Shown here piece after piece: positions 24,416 through 31,905 of a stretch of 51,700 nucleotides of DNA (its first letter is position 1; the number at the start of each line of letters is the position of its first letter). The DNA lies in contig DASUKL010000090.1 of the NCBI GenBank assembly GCA_036278755.1, positions 1 to 51,700 on the forward strand, given 5' to 3'. Under the pieces are notes generated by a model that saw only the letters and a program-made list of their open reading frames with translations, made no database searches and was not told where the DNA came from. The position numbers and the translations under genes were made by a program. Source of the DNA: DASUKL01 sp036278755. GTDB taxonomy: Bacteria > Chloroflexota > Limnocylindria > Limnocylindrales > CSP1-4.

Positions 24416-25693
24416 ATGACCGTCAGCGCCACGTTCCAGGCCATCAAGAACGACTTCGCGACCATCGAGGGCGTCCTCTACCAGGGCGCCACCCGGCCCA
24501 GTCCGGCCCTCGTAGTGACGACCCATCCCCGCAGCCGATCCAGCATGACCGGCTTCCCGGGTCCGGACCTGGCCGCCCGCGGGGTGGACACGCTCTGCTT
24601 CGACAACCGGTTCTCCAACTCGCCCGCGGGCTCGGACCTCGACACGATCTTCGAGGAGCTGGCCCTCGATGTCGCGGCGGCCGTCCAGCACGGGCGCGAC
24701 CTGGGCTATCGCCGCGTGGTCGTGACCGGCCACAGCGCTGGGGGACCGACGATGGCCTTCTACCAGCACCTCGCCACGCACGGTCCGGCGGGCCTGCGAC
24801 CCGATCTGAGCCTCTCCGGATTCGCCGGCTTCATCGACGCGGCCGGCCAGCCCCGCCAGCTGCCTGCGGCCGACGGCCTGGTGCTCCGCTCGAGCACGGT
24901 CGGCACGGCGGCCTCGTTCCTCATCCGCCTCGACGGCTCGGTCATCGACGAGCACAGCGGCCGGCGCGACCCGCGGCTGGATCCCTACGCGCCGGCCAAC
25001 GGCTTCGACCGGGCCCAGGGCGAGGCCCACTACGAGGCGGGCTTCCTGCAGGCCTACTACCGTGCCCAGGCGGCCCGTATGCAGCGACTGATCGAGCACG
25101 CTCAGGCCGCCCTGGAGGCGGCCGCCGCCGGGGACGGCCCGTACACCGACGACGCCTTCATCGAGGTGCCCCGGACGCGGGCCAATCCCACGACCGTGGA
25201 CCTGGCTCTGGCGACCGAGACGGCGGAGGCCCACCCGCTGTACCCGGGCGGTAGCCGGGTCCAGATCCGGGATCGGCGTCCGCTGAACTCCGAGCAGGCG
25301 GCGAACGATCGCTGCACGGGCGCGGCCATCCACCGCGTCCGGGCGATGCTGAGTTATCGCCTGGTGCAGGTCGATCCGGCGGCCTTCGACCCACTCAGCC
25401 CCGAGCCGGACGGAACGGGCATCGACTTCCTTTCGTCGAACTCCAGCACCCCGACCAGCCTGGCCAACTTGCCCTGTCCGCTCCTGATCCTGCAGGGGAC
25501 GGCCGACGAATCGAACTCGGTCAAGCTCACCAGCGCGGAGCTCGATTGGCGGGCCGCCGGGTCGCCGGACAAGGAGCTGGCCTTCATCGAGGGCGGGATG
25601 CACTCGATGCTGCCGGTCGATCCGAGCTACGGCGACACGCGCTCCGTGTGCGCCGACGTCTTCGCGGCCTGGGTCAAGGCCCGCTTTGCCTGA
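24416..25693 (+). CDS. Alpha/beta-hydrolase-like protein (second of a tandem pair)
   Basis: This 425-residue paralogue of the preceding gene shares the N-terminal IKNDFATIEGVLY segment, a THPR motif, the GHSAGGP elbow near residue 108, and the C-terminal catalytic candidates in LQGTADESNSV and GGMHSMLP. The long middle insertion is also shared. GGAGGCAGG precedes ATG 24416. The gap of 74 nt shows no clear promoter or terminator, so both are likely co-transcribed after the second binding protein. Two similar hydrolases suggest related ester or lactone substrates. I do not recognise a named family. Confidence 0.8.
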   Translation: MTVSATFQAIKNDFATIEGVLYQGATRPSPALVVTTHPRSRSSMTGFPGPDLAARGVDTLCFDNRFSNSPAGSDLDTIFEELALDVAAAVQHGRDLGYRRVVVTGHSAGGPTMAFYQHLATHGPAGLRPDLSLSGFAGFIDAAGQPRQLPAADGLVLRSSTVGTAASFLIRLDGSVIDEHSGRRDPRLDPYAPANGFDRAQGEAHYEAGFLQAYYRAQAARMQRLIEHAQAALEAAAAGDGPYTDDAFIEVPRTRANPTTVDLALATETAEAHPLYPGGSRVQIRDRRPLNSEQAANDRCTGAAIHRVRAMLSYRLVQVDPAAFDPLSPEPDGTGIDFLSSNSSTPTSLANLPCPLLILQGTADESNSVKLTSAELDWRAAGSPDKELAFIEGGMHSMLPVDPSYGDTRSVCADVFAAWVKARFA

Positions 25694-25721
25694 GGCCGGT
25701 CAGCCCGGCCGCGGGATCCCT

Positions 25722-26594
25722 TCAGCCGAGCTCGAAGGAGCGCTTGGCCAGCCCGTACCAGTAGCCCTCGATGGTGAAGTCGGGAGCCTCGGTGGTCTGG
25801 GCCGCGGCGCCCAGGGTTACGAAGAGCGGCGCGAAGTGCTCGACCGTGGGGTGGGCATAGGGCATGCCCGGGGCCCGGCTACGGAAGTCGAAGAGGCTGT
25901 CCGTGTCGCGCCGGGCCAGGGCCTCGGCGGCCCACAGGTCGAACTCGCGCGACCAGGTCGGAGCGCCGGGACGCCCAGCGGCGTACTCGGCGATGAAGGG
26001 CAGGCCGTGGGTCATGAAGCCGCTGCCCACGATCAGCACACCCTCCTCGCGCAGGGGCCCCAGACGGCGGCCGATGGCGAAGAGGTGCTGGGGGTCGAGA
26101 TCGGGCATCGAGAGCTGGAGGACGGGGATGTCGTGGTCGGGGTACATCGCCAGGAGCGGCACCCAGGCCCCATGGTCGAGCCCCCGCGTCGGCCGCTCGA
26201 GGACCGGCTCCCCGGCCGGCATGCGGGCCTGCACCTGGGCCGCCAGCTCGGGCGCGCCCGGCGCGTCGTAGCGCAGCCGGTAGTAGCGCTCGGGGAAGCC
26301 GAAGAAGTCGTACACGAGCGGCACGGGCTGGGTCGCGCTGATGGCCATCGGGGCGGTCTGCCAGTGGGCGCTGACGATGAGGATGGCCTTCGGCCGCGGC
26401 AGGCGGGCGGCCCAGGCGCCCAGCTCCCGCGGCCAGTCAGGATCGTCGAGCAACGGCGGTGCGCCATGGCCGAGATAGATGGCGGGCAGGCGCCCCGGCG
26501 AGTCGTCGTGCGGCCGCTGGGCCGGGTCGCTCTCGGATCGGGCGTGCGACTGCTCGGCCAGGCCGCCCTCGGATCGATCGTGGTGCTCGGTCAT
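25722..26594 (-). CDS. DODA-type extradiol aromatic ring-opening dioxygenase (YgiD/LigB-like)
   Basis: This 290-residue enzyme of the class III extradiol dioxygenase superfamily includes 4,5-DOPA dioxygenases. The metal ligands are visible: GHG in AIYLGHGAPPL near residue 42, DHGAWVPL near residue 145, and histidines in AHPTVEHFAPLFVTLGAA near residue 250. The first 30 residues are polar and variable. ATG 26594 overlaps the carbonic anhydrase TGA (ATGA). It is convergent with the hydrolase pair. It could cleave a catechol-like ring produced by the P450 or hydroxylase, which is inference. Confidence 0.9.
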   Translation of the reverse strand: MTEHHDRSEGGLAEQSHARSESDPAQRPHDDSPGRLPAIYLGHGAPPLLDDPDWPRELGAWAARLPRPKAILIVSAHWQTAPMAISATQPVPLVYDFFGFPERYYRLRYDAPGAPELAAQVQARMPAGEPVLERPTRGLDHGAWVPLLAMYPDHDIPVLQLSMPDLDPQHLFAIGRRLGPLREEGVLIVGSGFMTHGLPFIAEYAAGRPGAPTWSREFDLWAAEALARRDTDSLFDFRSRAPGMPYAHPTVEHFAPLFVTLGAAAQTTEAPDFTIEGYWYGLAKRSFELG

Positions 26595-27151
26595 GGCCGC
26601 CCCACTTCGTGCAGCCGCCCCGTGCGGACGTCGTAGATGAGGCCCGTGACGGCCACGTCCGCCAGCCAAGGATGGGCCCGGATCCGTTCGACCTGGGCCC
26701 ACAGGTTGGCCTCGAGATCGCTGAAGCCGAGGAACGCCACGCCCCCGTCCTGCCCCGTGGCCTCCACCAGGCGGCGGCGCAGGTCGTCGTCGTTGAAGCT
26801 CAGCTGACCGCACGCGGTGTGCTCGATGACGAGGATCTCGTCCGTGCCCAGGAGGTGGTGGCTGAGGACCAGCGAGCGCAGGGCATCGTCGGTCGCCAGG
26901 CCGCCCGCGTTGCGGATGCAGTGGGCCTCGCCAGGGTCCAGACCGAGGATCTCCTCGACCTGGATCCGGGCGTCCATGCAGGTGAGGACGGCCAGGTGAA
27001 GGCTCGGCCGAGCCGACAGGCCGGCCCGATCGAATCGGGCGGCGAAGCGCTCGTTGCGCTCGAGGGCCCGCCGGTATCCCGGGCCCGAAGAGCCTCGGGG
27101 GCCGGGTCCGGTCGAGGCTGCGAGCTGGGCGCTGGTCGGGGCGGTGCTCAT
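26591..27151 (-). CDS. Beta-carbonic anhydrase
   Basis: This 186-residue zinc enzyme interconverts CO2 and bicarbonate in the cytoplasm. The zinc and active-site residues are intact: LTCMDAR (Cys58, Asp60, Arg62) and HTACG (His111, Cys114), with RNAGG between them. The first 25 residues are low in complexity. It is coupled to the downstream dioxygenase gene by an ATGA overlap and lies 37 nt from the end of the next gene upstream. Beta carbonic anhydrases of this short form are common in actinobacteria and Chloroflexota. Confidence 0.93.
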   Translation of the reverse strand: MSTAPTSAQLAASTGPGPRGSSGPGYRRALERNERFAARFDRAGLSARPSLHLAVLTCMDARIQVEEILGLDPGEAHCIRNAGGLATDDALRSLVLSHHLLGTDEILVIEHTACGQLSFNDDDLRRRLVEATGQDGGVAFLGFSDLEANLWAQVERIRAHPWLADVAVTGLIYDVRTGRLHEVGRP

Positions 27152-27188
27152 GCAGGGATGAGCTTAGGGCCCAGCCTCGGATGTCGCG

Positions 27189-27740
27189 TCAGTCGAGCAG
27201 AACCTCGATGAGCGGACTCCAGGCCACCATGACCTCCAGGTCATCGCGGCCCCAGGCCCGGGCGACGAAGGGCAGGATCTCGCGCCGCTCGGCCTCGATG
27301 TCGATCACCCGAGCCCGGCCTCTGAGCGGCGGACCGAGCGGCGTGCCGGTGCCCCGCGGCCCGACCTTCAACTGCAGCGTCAGGCGCGGTTCCGCGGCCA
27401 GGTTGGCCAGCCAGGATCGACGCTCCTGACGGGGGACCCCACTGATATAGAGGCGCCCCTCGATGACGTGGAAGACGATCTCCACGGTCCGCGGCTGCGC
27501 GGTCCGCCGCCCCGTCGTGGTCAGGTCGACGAGGCCCCCGTGGGCCAGGGCCCGAGCCACGGCCGGATCCGAGTTCGCTGCCCTCGCAGCGGCCGAACCC
27601 GAAGCCGATGCCGCGCCCGAAGCCGATGCCGCGCCCGAAGCTGAGGAGGCAGCCGAAGCTGCGGATTCAGCCGAAGCCTGCGCCTGAGCCGAAGCCGGCG
27701 CCGACGATGAAACCGAGGGCGAACGCATGTCGGGGTTCAT
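27189..27740 (-). CDS. Deazaflavin-dependent nitroreductase/pyridoxamine-oxidase-like split-barrel protein
   Basis: This 183-residue protein has about 115 C-terminal residues forming a flavin/F420-binding split barrel. DLTTTGRRTAQPRTVEIVF and GRLYISG are followed by RRSWLANLAAEPRLTLQLK, typical of deazaflavin-dependent nitroreductase-like proteins. The first 60 residues are an Ala/Ser/Gly-rich low-complexity tail built partly from 18-bp DNA repeats. The start ATG 27740 has GGAGGAGG upstream and overlaps the protease TGA by ATGA; ATG 27728 is an alternative. It is probably a cytoplasmic oxidoreductase, but its substrate is unknown. Confidence 0.8.
   Translation of the reverse strand: MNPDMRSPSVSSSAPASAQAQASAESAASAASSASGAASASGAASASGSAAARAANSDPAVARALAHGGLVDLTTTGRRTAQPRTVEIVFHVIEGRLYISGVPRQERRSWLANLAAEPRLTLQLKVGPRGTGTPLGPPLRGRARVIDIEAERREILPFVARAWGRDDLEVMVAWSPLIEVLLD
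27601..27636. repeat. 18-bp tandem repeat in the N-terminal tail of the split-barrel gene
   Basis: Two identical units GAAGCCGATGCCGCGCCC stand side by side, with degenerate copies on both sides. On the coding strand they give the SGAASA-type tail of the protein. Confidence 0.8.
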
Positions 27741-28648
27741 GCCTCCTCCCCCGCCGTGTCCGTAGGCGCTTCCAGGTTAGTCACGCTGACGCTGCGCTCC
27801 TCGGTCCCTCGCACGATGCCGATCTCGAACGGCGTGCTGGCCGTGCCGATGGCCTCCAGCAAGGCGTCCGGGTCGGCCACCGGGGTGCCGGCGACGCTGA
27901 TCACGAGGTCGCCCTGACGGATGCCGGCGACGGCTGCCGGGCTGCCCTCCTCGACCTCGCGCACGAGCAGGCCCGCACGCTCCTCGAGGCCGACCGAGCG
28001 ACGCAGCCGGCGGGCCACCCAGGGCGGCGCCACGGCGATGCCCAGCCGCGGCCGCTCGACGCTCTCCCCACGCACCAGGGACGCCACCCGTGCCTGGAAC
28101 GCGGCGTCGGCGGCGCGGGCGAGATAGAAGGCGTCGCCCAGGCGGCTCGTGTCGAGGCCCACGACGCGGCCCTGGCGGTCGAGCAGCGGACCCCCGGACG
28201 AGCCTCGGGCCAGCGGCGCGGTGTGCTCGATGCTGCCCGCGATGCGCCGGCCGCGCGGCCCGCGGAAGGCCCGGGCCAGGGCCGAGACGGTGCCCACGGT
28301 CAGGCGCAGCCCGCCCGCGCTGGTGGCGGCGGCGCCGAAGACGACCGAGCCGACGGCCAGCCCCTCGGGCTGGCCCCAGGCCAGGGCCGGCGCCTCGCCG
28401 GTCTCGACGTCGATGACCGCCAGGTCCCCGTCGAGGTCCGCGCCACAGACGGTGCCCCGCAGGTTGTGCCCGTCGGCGAACATCACGGTGACCTCGTTGC
28501 CGCGCAGGTTGTGAGCGTTCGTGAGGACCTTGCCAGGTCCGACGATGAAGCCCGAGCCCCGACGGCGGGCGCCGATGCCGACGACCGACGGGCCGGCCGC
28601 GCCGGCCACCTGGCCGATCGTCTGCTCGAGCTGTTCGATGCTGTCCAT
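27737..28648 (-). CDS. Trypsin-like serine protease with PDZ domain (HtrA/DegP family), no signal peptide
   Basis: This 303-residue protein has a trypsin-like domain with an apparently intact triad: TNAHN (His46), DGDLAVI (Asp75) and RGSSGGPL (Ser151). A PDZ domain follows (RPRLGIAV, then AAVAGIRQGDLVISVAG at about residues 245-262). There is no signal peptide, lipobox or membrane helix, whereas HtrA proteases are usually exported or membrane-anchored, so it should be cytoplasmic. I choose ATG 28648 because AGGAGGGG lies upstream; the longer frame has no ribosome site. It is divergent from an HxlR regulator gene and coupled to the split-barrel gene. Confidence 0.88.
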   Translation of the reverse strand: MDSIEQLEQTIGQVAGAAGPSVVGIGARRRGSGFIVGPGKVLTNAHNLRGNEVTVMFADGHNLRGTVCGADLDGDLAVIDVETGEAPALAWGQPEGLAVGSVVFGAAATSAGGLRLTVGTVSALARAFRGPRGRRIAGSIEHTAPLARGSSGGPLLDRQGRVVGLDTSRLGDAFYLARAADAAFQARVASLVRGESVERPRLGIAVAPPWVARRLRRSVGLEERAGLLVREVEEGSPAAVAGIRQGDLVISVAGTPVADPDALLEAIGTASTPFEIGIVRGTEERSVSVTNLEAPTDTAGEEA

Positions 28649-28677
28649 GTGGATATTCCCCTCCTGGGTTCTGTGAG

Positions 28678-28690
28678 TTGCAAGATGCAA
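28678..28690. promoter_or_regulatory. Palindrome TTGCA-AGA-TGCAA between the protease and HxlR genes
   Basis: Perfect 5-bp arms lie in the 89-bp divergent intergenic region. HxlR regulators commonly repress a divergent gene and themselves from such a site. A TACTAC hexamer follows 2 bp downstream. Confidence 0.4.
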
Positions 28691-28737
28691 TCTACTACGA
28701 ACAGCGGCGCAGCGCAAGCCCCGGTACCATGGACGGC

Positions 28738-29196
28738 ATGCGCGAGCCCTCCGATCAGGTCACCCCGTCACCGCTTGCCGCTGCCCTGGAGGAGGTCGGC
28801 GACCGCTGGAGCCTGCTCCTCGTGGAGGCCTTGCTGGAGGCGCCACGCCGCTTCTCCGAGCTGCGCGCCGACGTGCCCGGGATCGCGCCCAACATCCTCA
28901 GCGAGCGACTCCGCCGTCTGGAGCTGGGCGGCCTCGTCCGGTCGATCCCCTACTCGGAGCGGCCGCCCCGGCTGGAGTACGCCCTCACGGCCGAAGGCCG
29001 CGACCTCGCCGGGGCGCTGCGTCTGCTGGCCGACTGGGGCGCCCGCCGCACGGCCGATGCCGACGTCGGCGGGCACGTTCCGTTGCGCCACGCCGCCTGC
29101 GGTACACCCCTGGAGGCCCGCTGGTACTGCCCCACCTGCGGCCTGGCGGTCGAGGACGAGGAGGATGCTGGAGAAGGCGACACGCGCCACATCTGA
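28738..29196 (+). CDS. HxlR-family winged-helix regulator
   Basis: This 152-residue regulator has the HxlR winged helix: LEEVGDRWSLLLVEALL, then RRFSELRADVPGIAPNILSE, then RLRRLELGGLV. A C-terminal tail carries CGTPL and WYCPTCGL, a likely zinc ribbon not found in minimal HxlR proteins. HxlR proteins sense redox, aldehydes or small aromatics. The start is set at ATG 28738 because a TACCAT hexamer ends 7 nt before it; an in-frame ATG at 28729 overlaps that hexamer. It is divergent from the protease operon and may control it. Confidence 0.87.
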   Translation: MREPSDQVTPSPLAAALEEVGDRWSLLLVEALLEAPRRFSELRADVPGIAPNILSERLRRLELGGLVRSIPYSERPPRLEYALTAEGRDLAGALRLLADWGARRTADADVGGHVPLRHAACGTPLEARWYCPTCGLAVEDEEDAGEGDTRHI

Positions 29197-29199
29197 CCT

Positions 29200-29221
29200 C
29201 CTGGTGCCCGACGGCACCGGG
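29200..29221 (+). terminator. Terminator-like hairpin after the HxlR gene
   Basis: CCTGGTGCC pairs with GGCACCGGG (one G-T pair) around a CGAC tetraloop, starting 4 nt after the stop. There is no T-run. Confidence 0.5.
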
Positions 29222-29367
29222 ACGCGGGGCCCTGGGGCCTCGACTGTCAGAGGATCCACAGACAGACCTCGGCCTCGCCGGTCTCGAACACCTGATCCGC
29301 CTGGCCTGAGGCCCGATCCACCGAGCCGGGAGGCTGATCCGCTGCGCGGGCCGACTACCATGGCCCC

Positions 29368-31206
29368 GTGCAGACCGAGCCTCGACCGGCACGAACGAGC
29401 CGCCGCACCGCGCCGCTCATCGAGCGCATCCGCGACGCGGTCATCGGCGACGGTGAGGCCGTGGCCGGACCCTTCGGCGTGCGTCGGGTGACCTATGCCG
29501 ACTACACCGCCAGCGGGCGGAGCCTGGGCTTCATCGAGGACTACCTGCGCGAGGCGGTCCTGCCCCTCTACGCCAACACCCACTCCGAGTCGTCTGGCAC
29601 GGGGCTCCAGACCACCCGCTTCCGGGAAGAGGCCCGCGAGCTCATCCGCGAGGCGGTGGGCGCCGATGCCGTCGAGCATGCCCTCATCTTCTGCGGTTCG
29701 GGCTCCACGGCGGCCATCAACCGCTTCGTCGACATCCTCCAGCTGCGGCTGCCGGCCGACCTCGACGCCCGCTTCGACCTTCGCTCGCACATCCCGGAGC
29801 ACGATCGCCCAGTCGTCTTCATCGGGCCCTACGAACACCATTCCAACGAGCTGCCCTGGCGCGAGTCGATCGCCGAGGTGGTGACCATCCACGAGGATGC
29901 CGACGGCCGGATCGACCTGGCCCACCTGGCCTCCGAGCTGGAGGACCACGCCGGCCGACCCCTGCTCATCGGCAGCTTCAGCGCCGCCTCCAACGTCACC
30001 GGCATCGTCTCCGACGTGGCGGCCGTGTCCCGACTTCTCCATGCCCACGGCGCCTTGGCCTGCTGGGACTTCGCCGCGGCCGGGCCGTACGTCGAGATGC
30101 GCATGAGCGCTCCGCCCGACGATCCCCTGGCCTACCTCGACGCGATCTTCCTCTCGGTCCACAAGTTCATCGGCGGCCCGGGCACCCCGGGCGTGCTGGT
30201 GGCCCGGCGCGAGCTGTTCGCCAACTCGGTGCCCTCCGTGCCGGGTGGCGGGACGGTGGCCTATGTCAACCCCAGCGAGCACGTCTACCTCGACGACATC
30301 GAGCGGCGCGAGGAGGGCGGCACGCCGGCCATCGTCGAGTCCATCCGGGCCGGCCTCGTCTTTCAGCTCAAGTCGGCGGTCGGCGTGCCCGCCATCCGGC
30401 AGCGCGAGGAGCGCTTCATCCGGCGGGCCATCCGGCGCTGGGCGCTGGAGCCGAGCATCGAGATCCTGGGCAACCGCAGCGCCGAGCGGCTTTCGATCGT
30501 GTCGTTCGTCGTCCGCCACGGCGAGCGCTACGTGCATCACAACTTCATCGTGGCCCTGCTCAACGACCTCTTCGGCATCCAGGCCCGGGGCGGCTGCTCC
30601 TGCGCCGGGCCCTACGGCCATCGCCTGCTGGGCATCGACCCCGAGCGCTCGCACGCCTTCGAGCGCCAGATCGCCCGCGGCTGCGAGGGCATCAAGCCCG
30701 GCTGGGTGCGGGTCAACTTCAACTACTTCATCAGCCAGGCCGTCTTCGACTTCATCCTCGAGGCCGTGGCCCTCACCGCGGCCGAGGGCTGGCGCCTGCT
30801 GCCGCGCTACCGCTTCGACGTGGCCAACGGCACCTGGCACCACCGCGACGGCTTGCCCGAACCGCCGCTCAGCCTCGACGACATAGCCTACGAGGACGGC
30901 CGGATGCGCTACGTGGCCCATCGCCACCGCGAACCGGAGTCGCGCCTGGCCGACTACCTGGCCGAGGCTCGGACCCTGTTCGCCGAGGCCGCCCGCGCTC
31001 AGTGGGCCTCCAGCGGGTCGGCCCTCGAGGTGGCCGCCTCCGACCCCACGGCCTCCGACGCGGCCCCCTCCGACCAGCCGCCCGCAGCGCTCGGAGGAGG
31101 TGCTGCGGCCGGGCCCACGGCACCAGGGGTCGACGGGATCATGGACGCCGACTTCGAGGCCCTGCGCTGGTTCTGGCTGCCGGAGGAATCGGTCGCCAGC
31201 TCGTAG
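29368..31206 (+). CDS. Class V aminotransferase, cysteine-desulfurase-like, with C-terminal extension
   Basis: This 612-residue PLP enzyme of the NifS/SufS/CsdA fold shows a substrate-binding GPYEHHSNELPWRES segment, a PLP aspartate in CWDFAAAGPYV, and the Schiff-base lysine in SVHKFIGG (Lys266). A Cys-rich loop GGCSCAGPYG carries Cys410 and Cys412, in the region of the catalytic Cys of desulfurases. It is about 200 residues longer than a typical desulfurase. The extra C-terminus is partly Ala/Ser/Pro-rich and ends in a conserved-looking WFWLPEES. No iron-sulfur scaffold or sulfurtransferase gene is adjacent. The start is GTG 29368: a TACCAT hexamer ends 6 nt upstream, suggesting a leaderless message. 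Confidence 0.88.
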   Translation: MQTEPRPARTSRRTAPLIERIRDAVIGDGEAVAGPFGVRRVTYADYTASGRSLGFIEDYLREAVLPLYANTHSESSGTGLQTTRFREEARELIREAVGADAVEHALIFCGSGSTAAINRFVDILQLRLPADLDARFDLRSHIPEHDRPVVFIGPYEHHSNELPWRESIAEVVTIHEDADGRIDLAHLASELEDHAGRPLLIGSFSAASNVTGIVSDVAAVSRLLHAHGALACWDFAAAGPYVEMRMSAPPDDPLAYLDAIFLSVHKFIGGPGTPGVLVARRELFANSVPSVPGGGTVAYVNPSEHVYLDDIERREEGGTPAIVESIRAGLVFQLKSAVGVPAIRQREERFIRRAIRRWALEPSIEILGNRSAERLSIVSFVVRHGERYVHHNFIVALLNDLFGIQARGGCSCAGPYGHRLLGIDPERSHAFERQIARGCEGIKPGWVRVNFNYFISQAVFDFILEAVALTAAEGWRLLPRYRFDVANGTWHHRDGLPEPPLSLDDIAYEDGRMRYVAHRHREPESRLADYLAEARTLFAEAARAQWASSGSALEVAASDPTASDAAPSDQPPAALGGGAAAGPTAPGVDGIMDADFEALRWFWLPEESVASS

Positions 31207-31687
31207 CAGCTCCTCCGGCGCTGGCGGGATCGTCGACCTCGGCCTCGTGGTGGCGGCGACGGCCTCGTGACCTTGGCCGCCTCGTGACCCGCCTCCCCGT
31301 GCTCCTGCGAATCCCGCTAGTCGCCTGATGCATGGGCTCAGGGGAAGAAGACGTCCAAGCCCTCCCGGCCCTGACCTTGTCGCCTGGCAGATGCATCGAA
31401 CGCTTACCGGAGCGCGTCCCGCCCGACAAGCCGGGGATCCGTGGCATCCTCGTCAGCTCCGCGGCCAGCCTGGCCCGTCCGTACCCCGTGGCGCAGTCAT
31501 GAGCCGCATACGGGCAGGCCGTGGCAAGGTCGACACGCCTGACCAGCGCCAGCCCTCCCCGAGAGCGACCTGGCACGGCCTGGGTCGGCCCCACGAGACC
31601 CCGGCCACAGAGCCCGGCCCGATGAAGTCGCGTCCTATGGAGCTGGGTCCCATGAAGGCCCCAGCCCACGAGGGCCGGCCGGCGTGC
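31207..31687. other. 481-nt stretch without a convincing gene
   Basis: Both strands have open frames only because of the high GC. None has a ribosome site together with a recognisable motif. I see no tRNA-like or transposon-like structure, only a small direct repeat (CCTCGTGACC near 31265 and 31282). Confidence 0.5.
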
Positions 31688-31693
31688 TAGGAT
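31688..31693 (+). promoter_or_regulatory. Extended -10 element of the riboswitch transcript
   Basis: TGCTAGGAT has the form TGnTAGGAT. Transcription would start about 31700, just before the SAM aptamer at 31711. No good -35 is seen, which fits an extended -10 promoter. Confidence 0.4.
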
Positions 31694-31710
31694 GCGTCGA
31701 CAACTGAAGA

Positions 31711-31816
31711 CTCTATCCAGAGTGGTGGAGGGACCGGCCCTGTGAAGCCACGACAACCTACCGGCGGCGACGCTGGCAAGGTGCCAATTCCGGGCAGGTC
31801 CTCCTGCGAGATAGGG
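31711..31816 (+). promoter_or_regulatory. SAM-I (S-box) riboswitch aptamer
   Basis: The conserved SAM-I core is present in order: GTGGTGGAGGGAC, GGCCC, TGAAGCC, CAACC and AAGGTGCCAATTCC. The closing helix P1 pairs CTCTATC (31711-31717) with GATAGGG (31810-31816). The variable P3/P4 stems lie between. A Rho-independent terminator follows at 31828, so high S-adenosylmethionine should stop transcription before the threonine-synthase-like gene at 31906. Confidence 0.96.
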
Positions 31817-31827
31817 ATCCTCCCTGA

Positions 31828-31853
31828 GACCCTTCCCCGTAGCAGGAAGGGTC
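31828..31853 (+). terminator. Riboswitch-controlled intrinsic terminator
   Basis: Perfect 9-bp arms GACCCTTCC/GGAAGGGTC enclose an 8-nt loop, followed by TTCTCGT. It stands 11 nt behind P1 of the SAM aptamer and 52 nt before the start codon, as expected of an OFF-switch expression platform. Confidence 0.88.
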
Positions 31854-31905
31854 TTCTCGTATCCGCCGGTCCCCGGGCCACGCAGTCACGCGAAGAGGAC
31901 CGACG

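Noticed and set aside
31328..31690. 120-codon plus-strand frame and an antisense frame before the SAM riboswitch
   Set aside because: No ribosome site and no motif; the plus frame would run into the riboswitch promoter.
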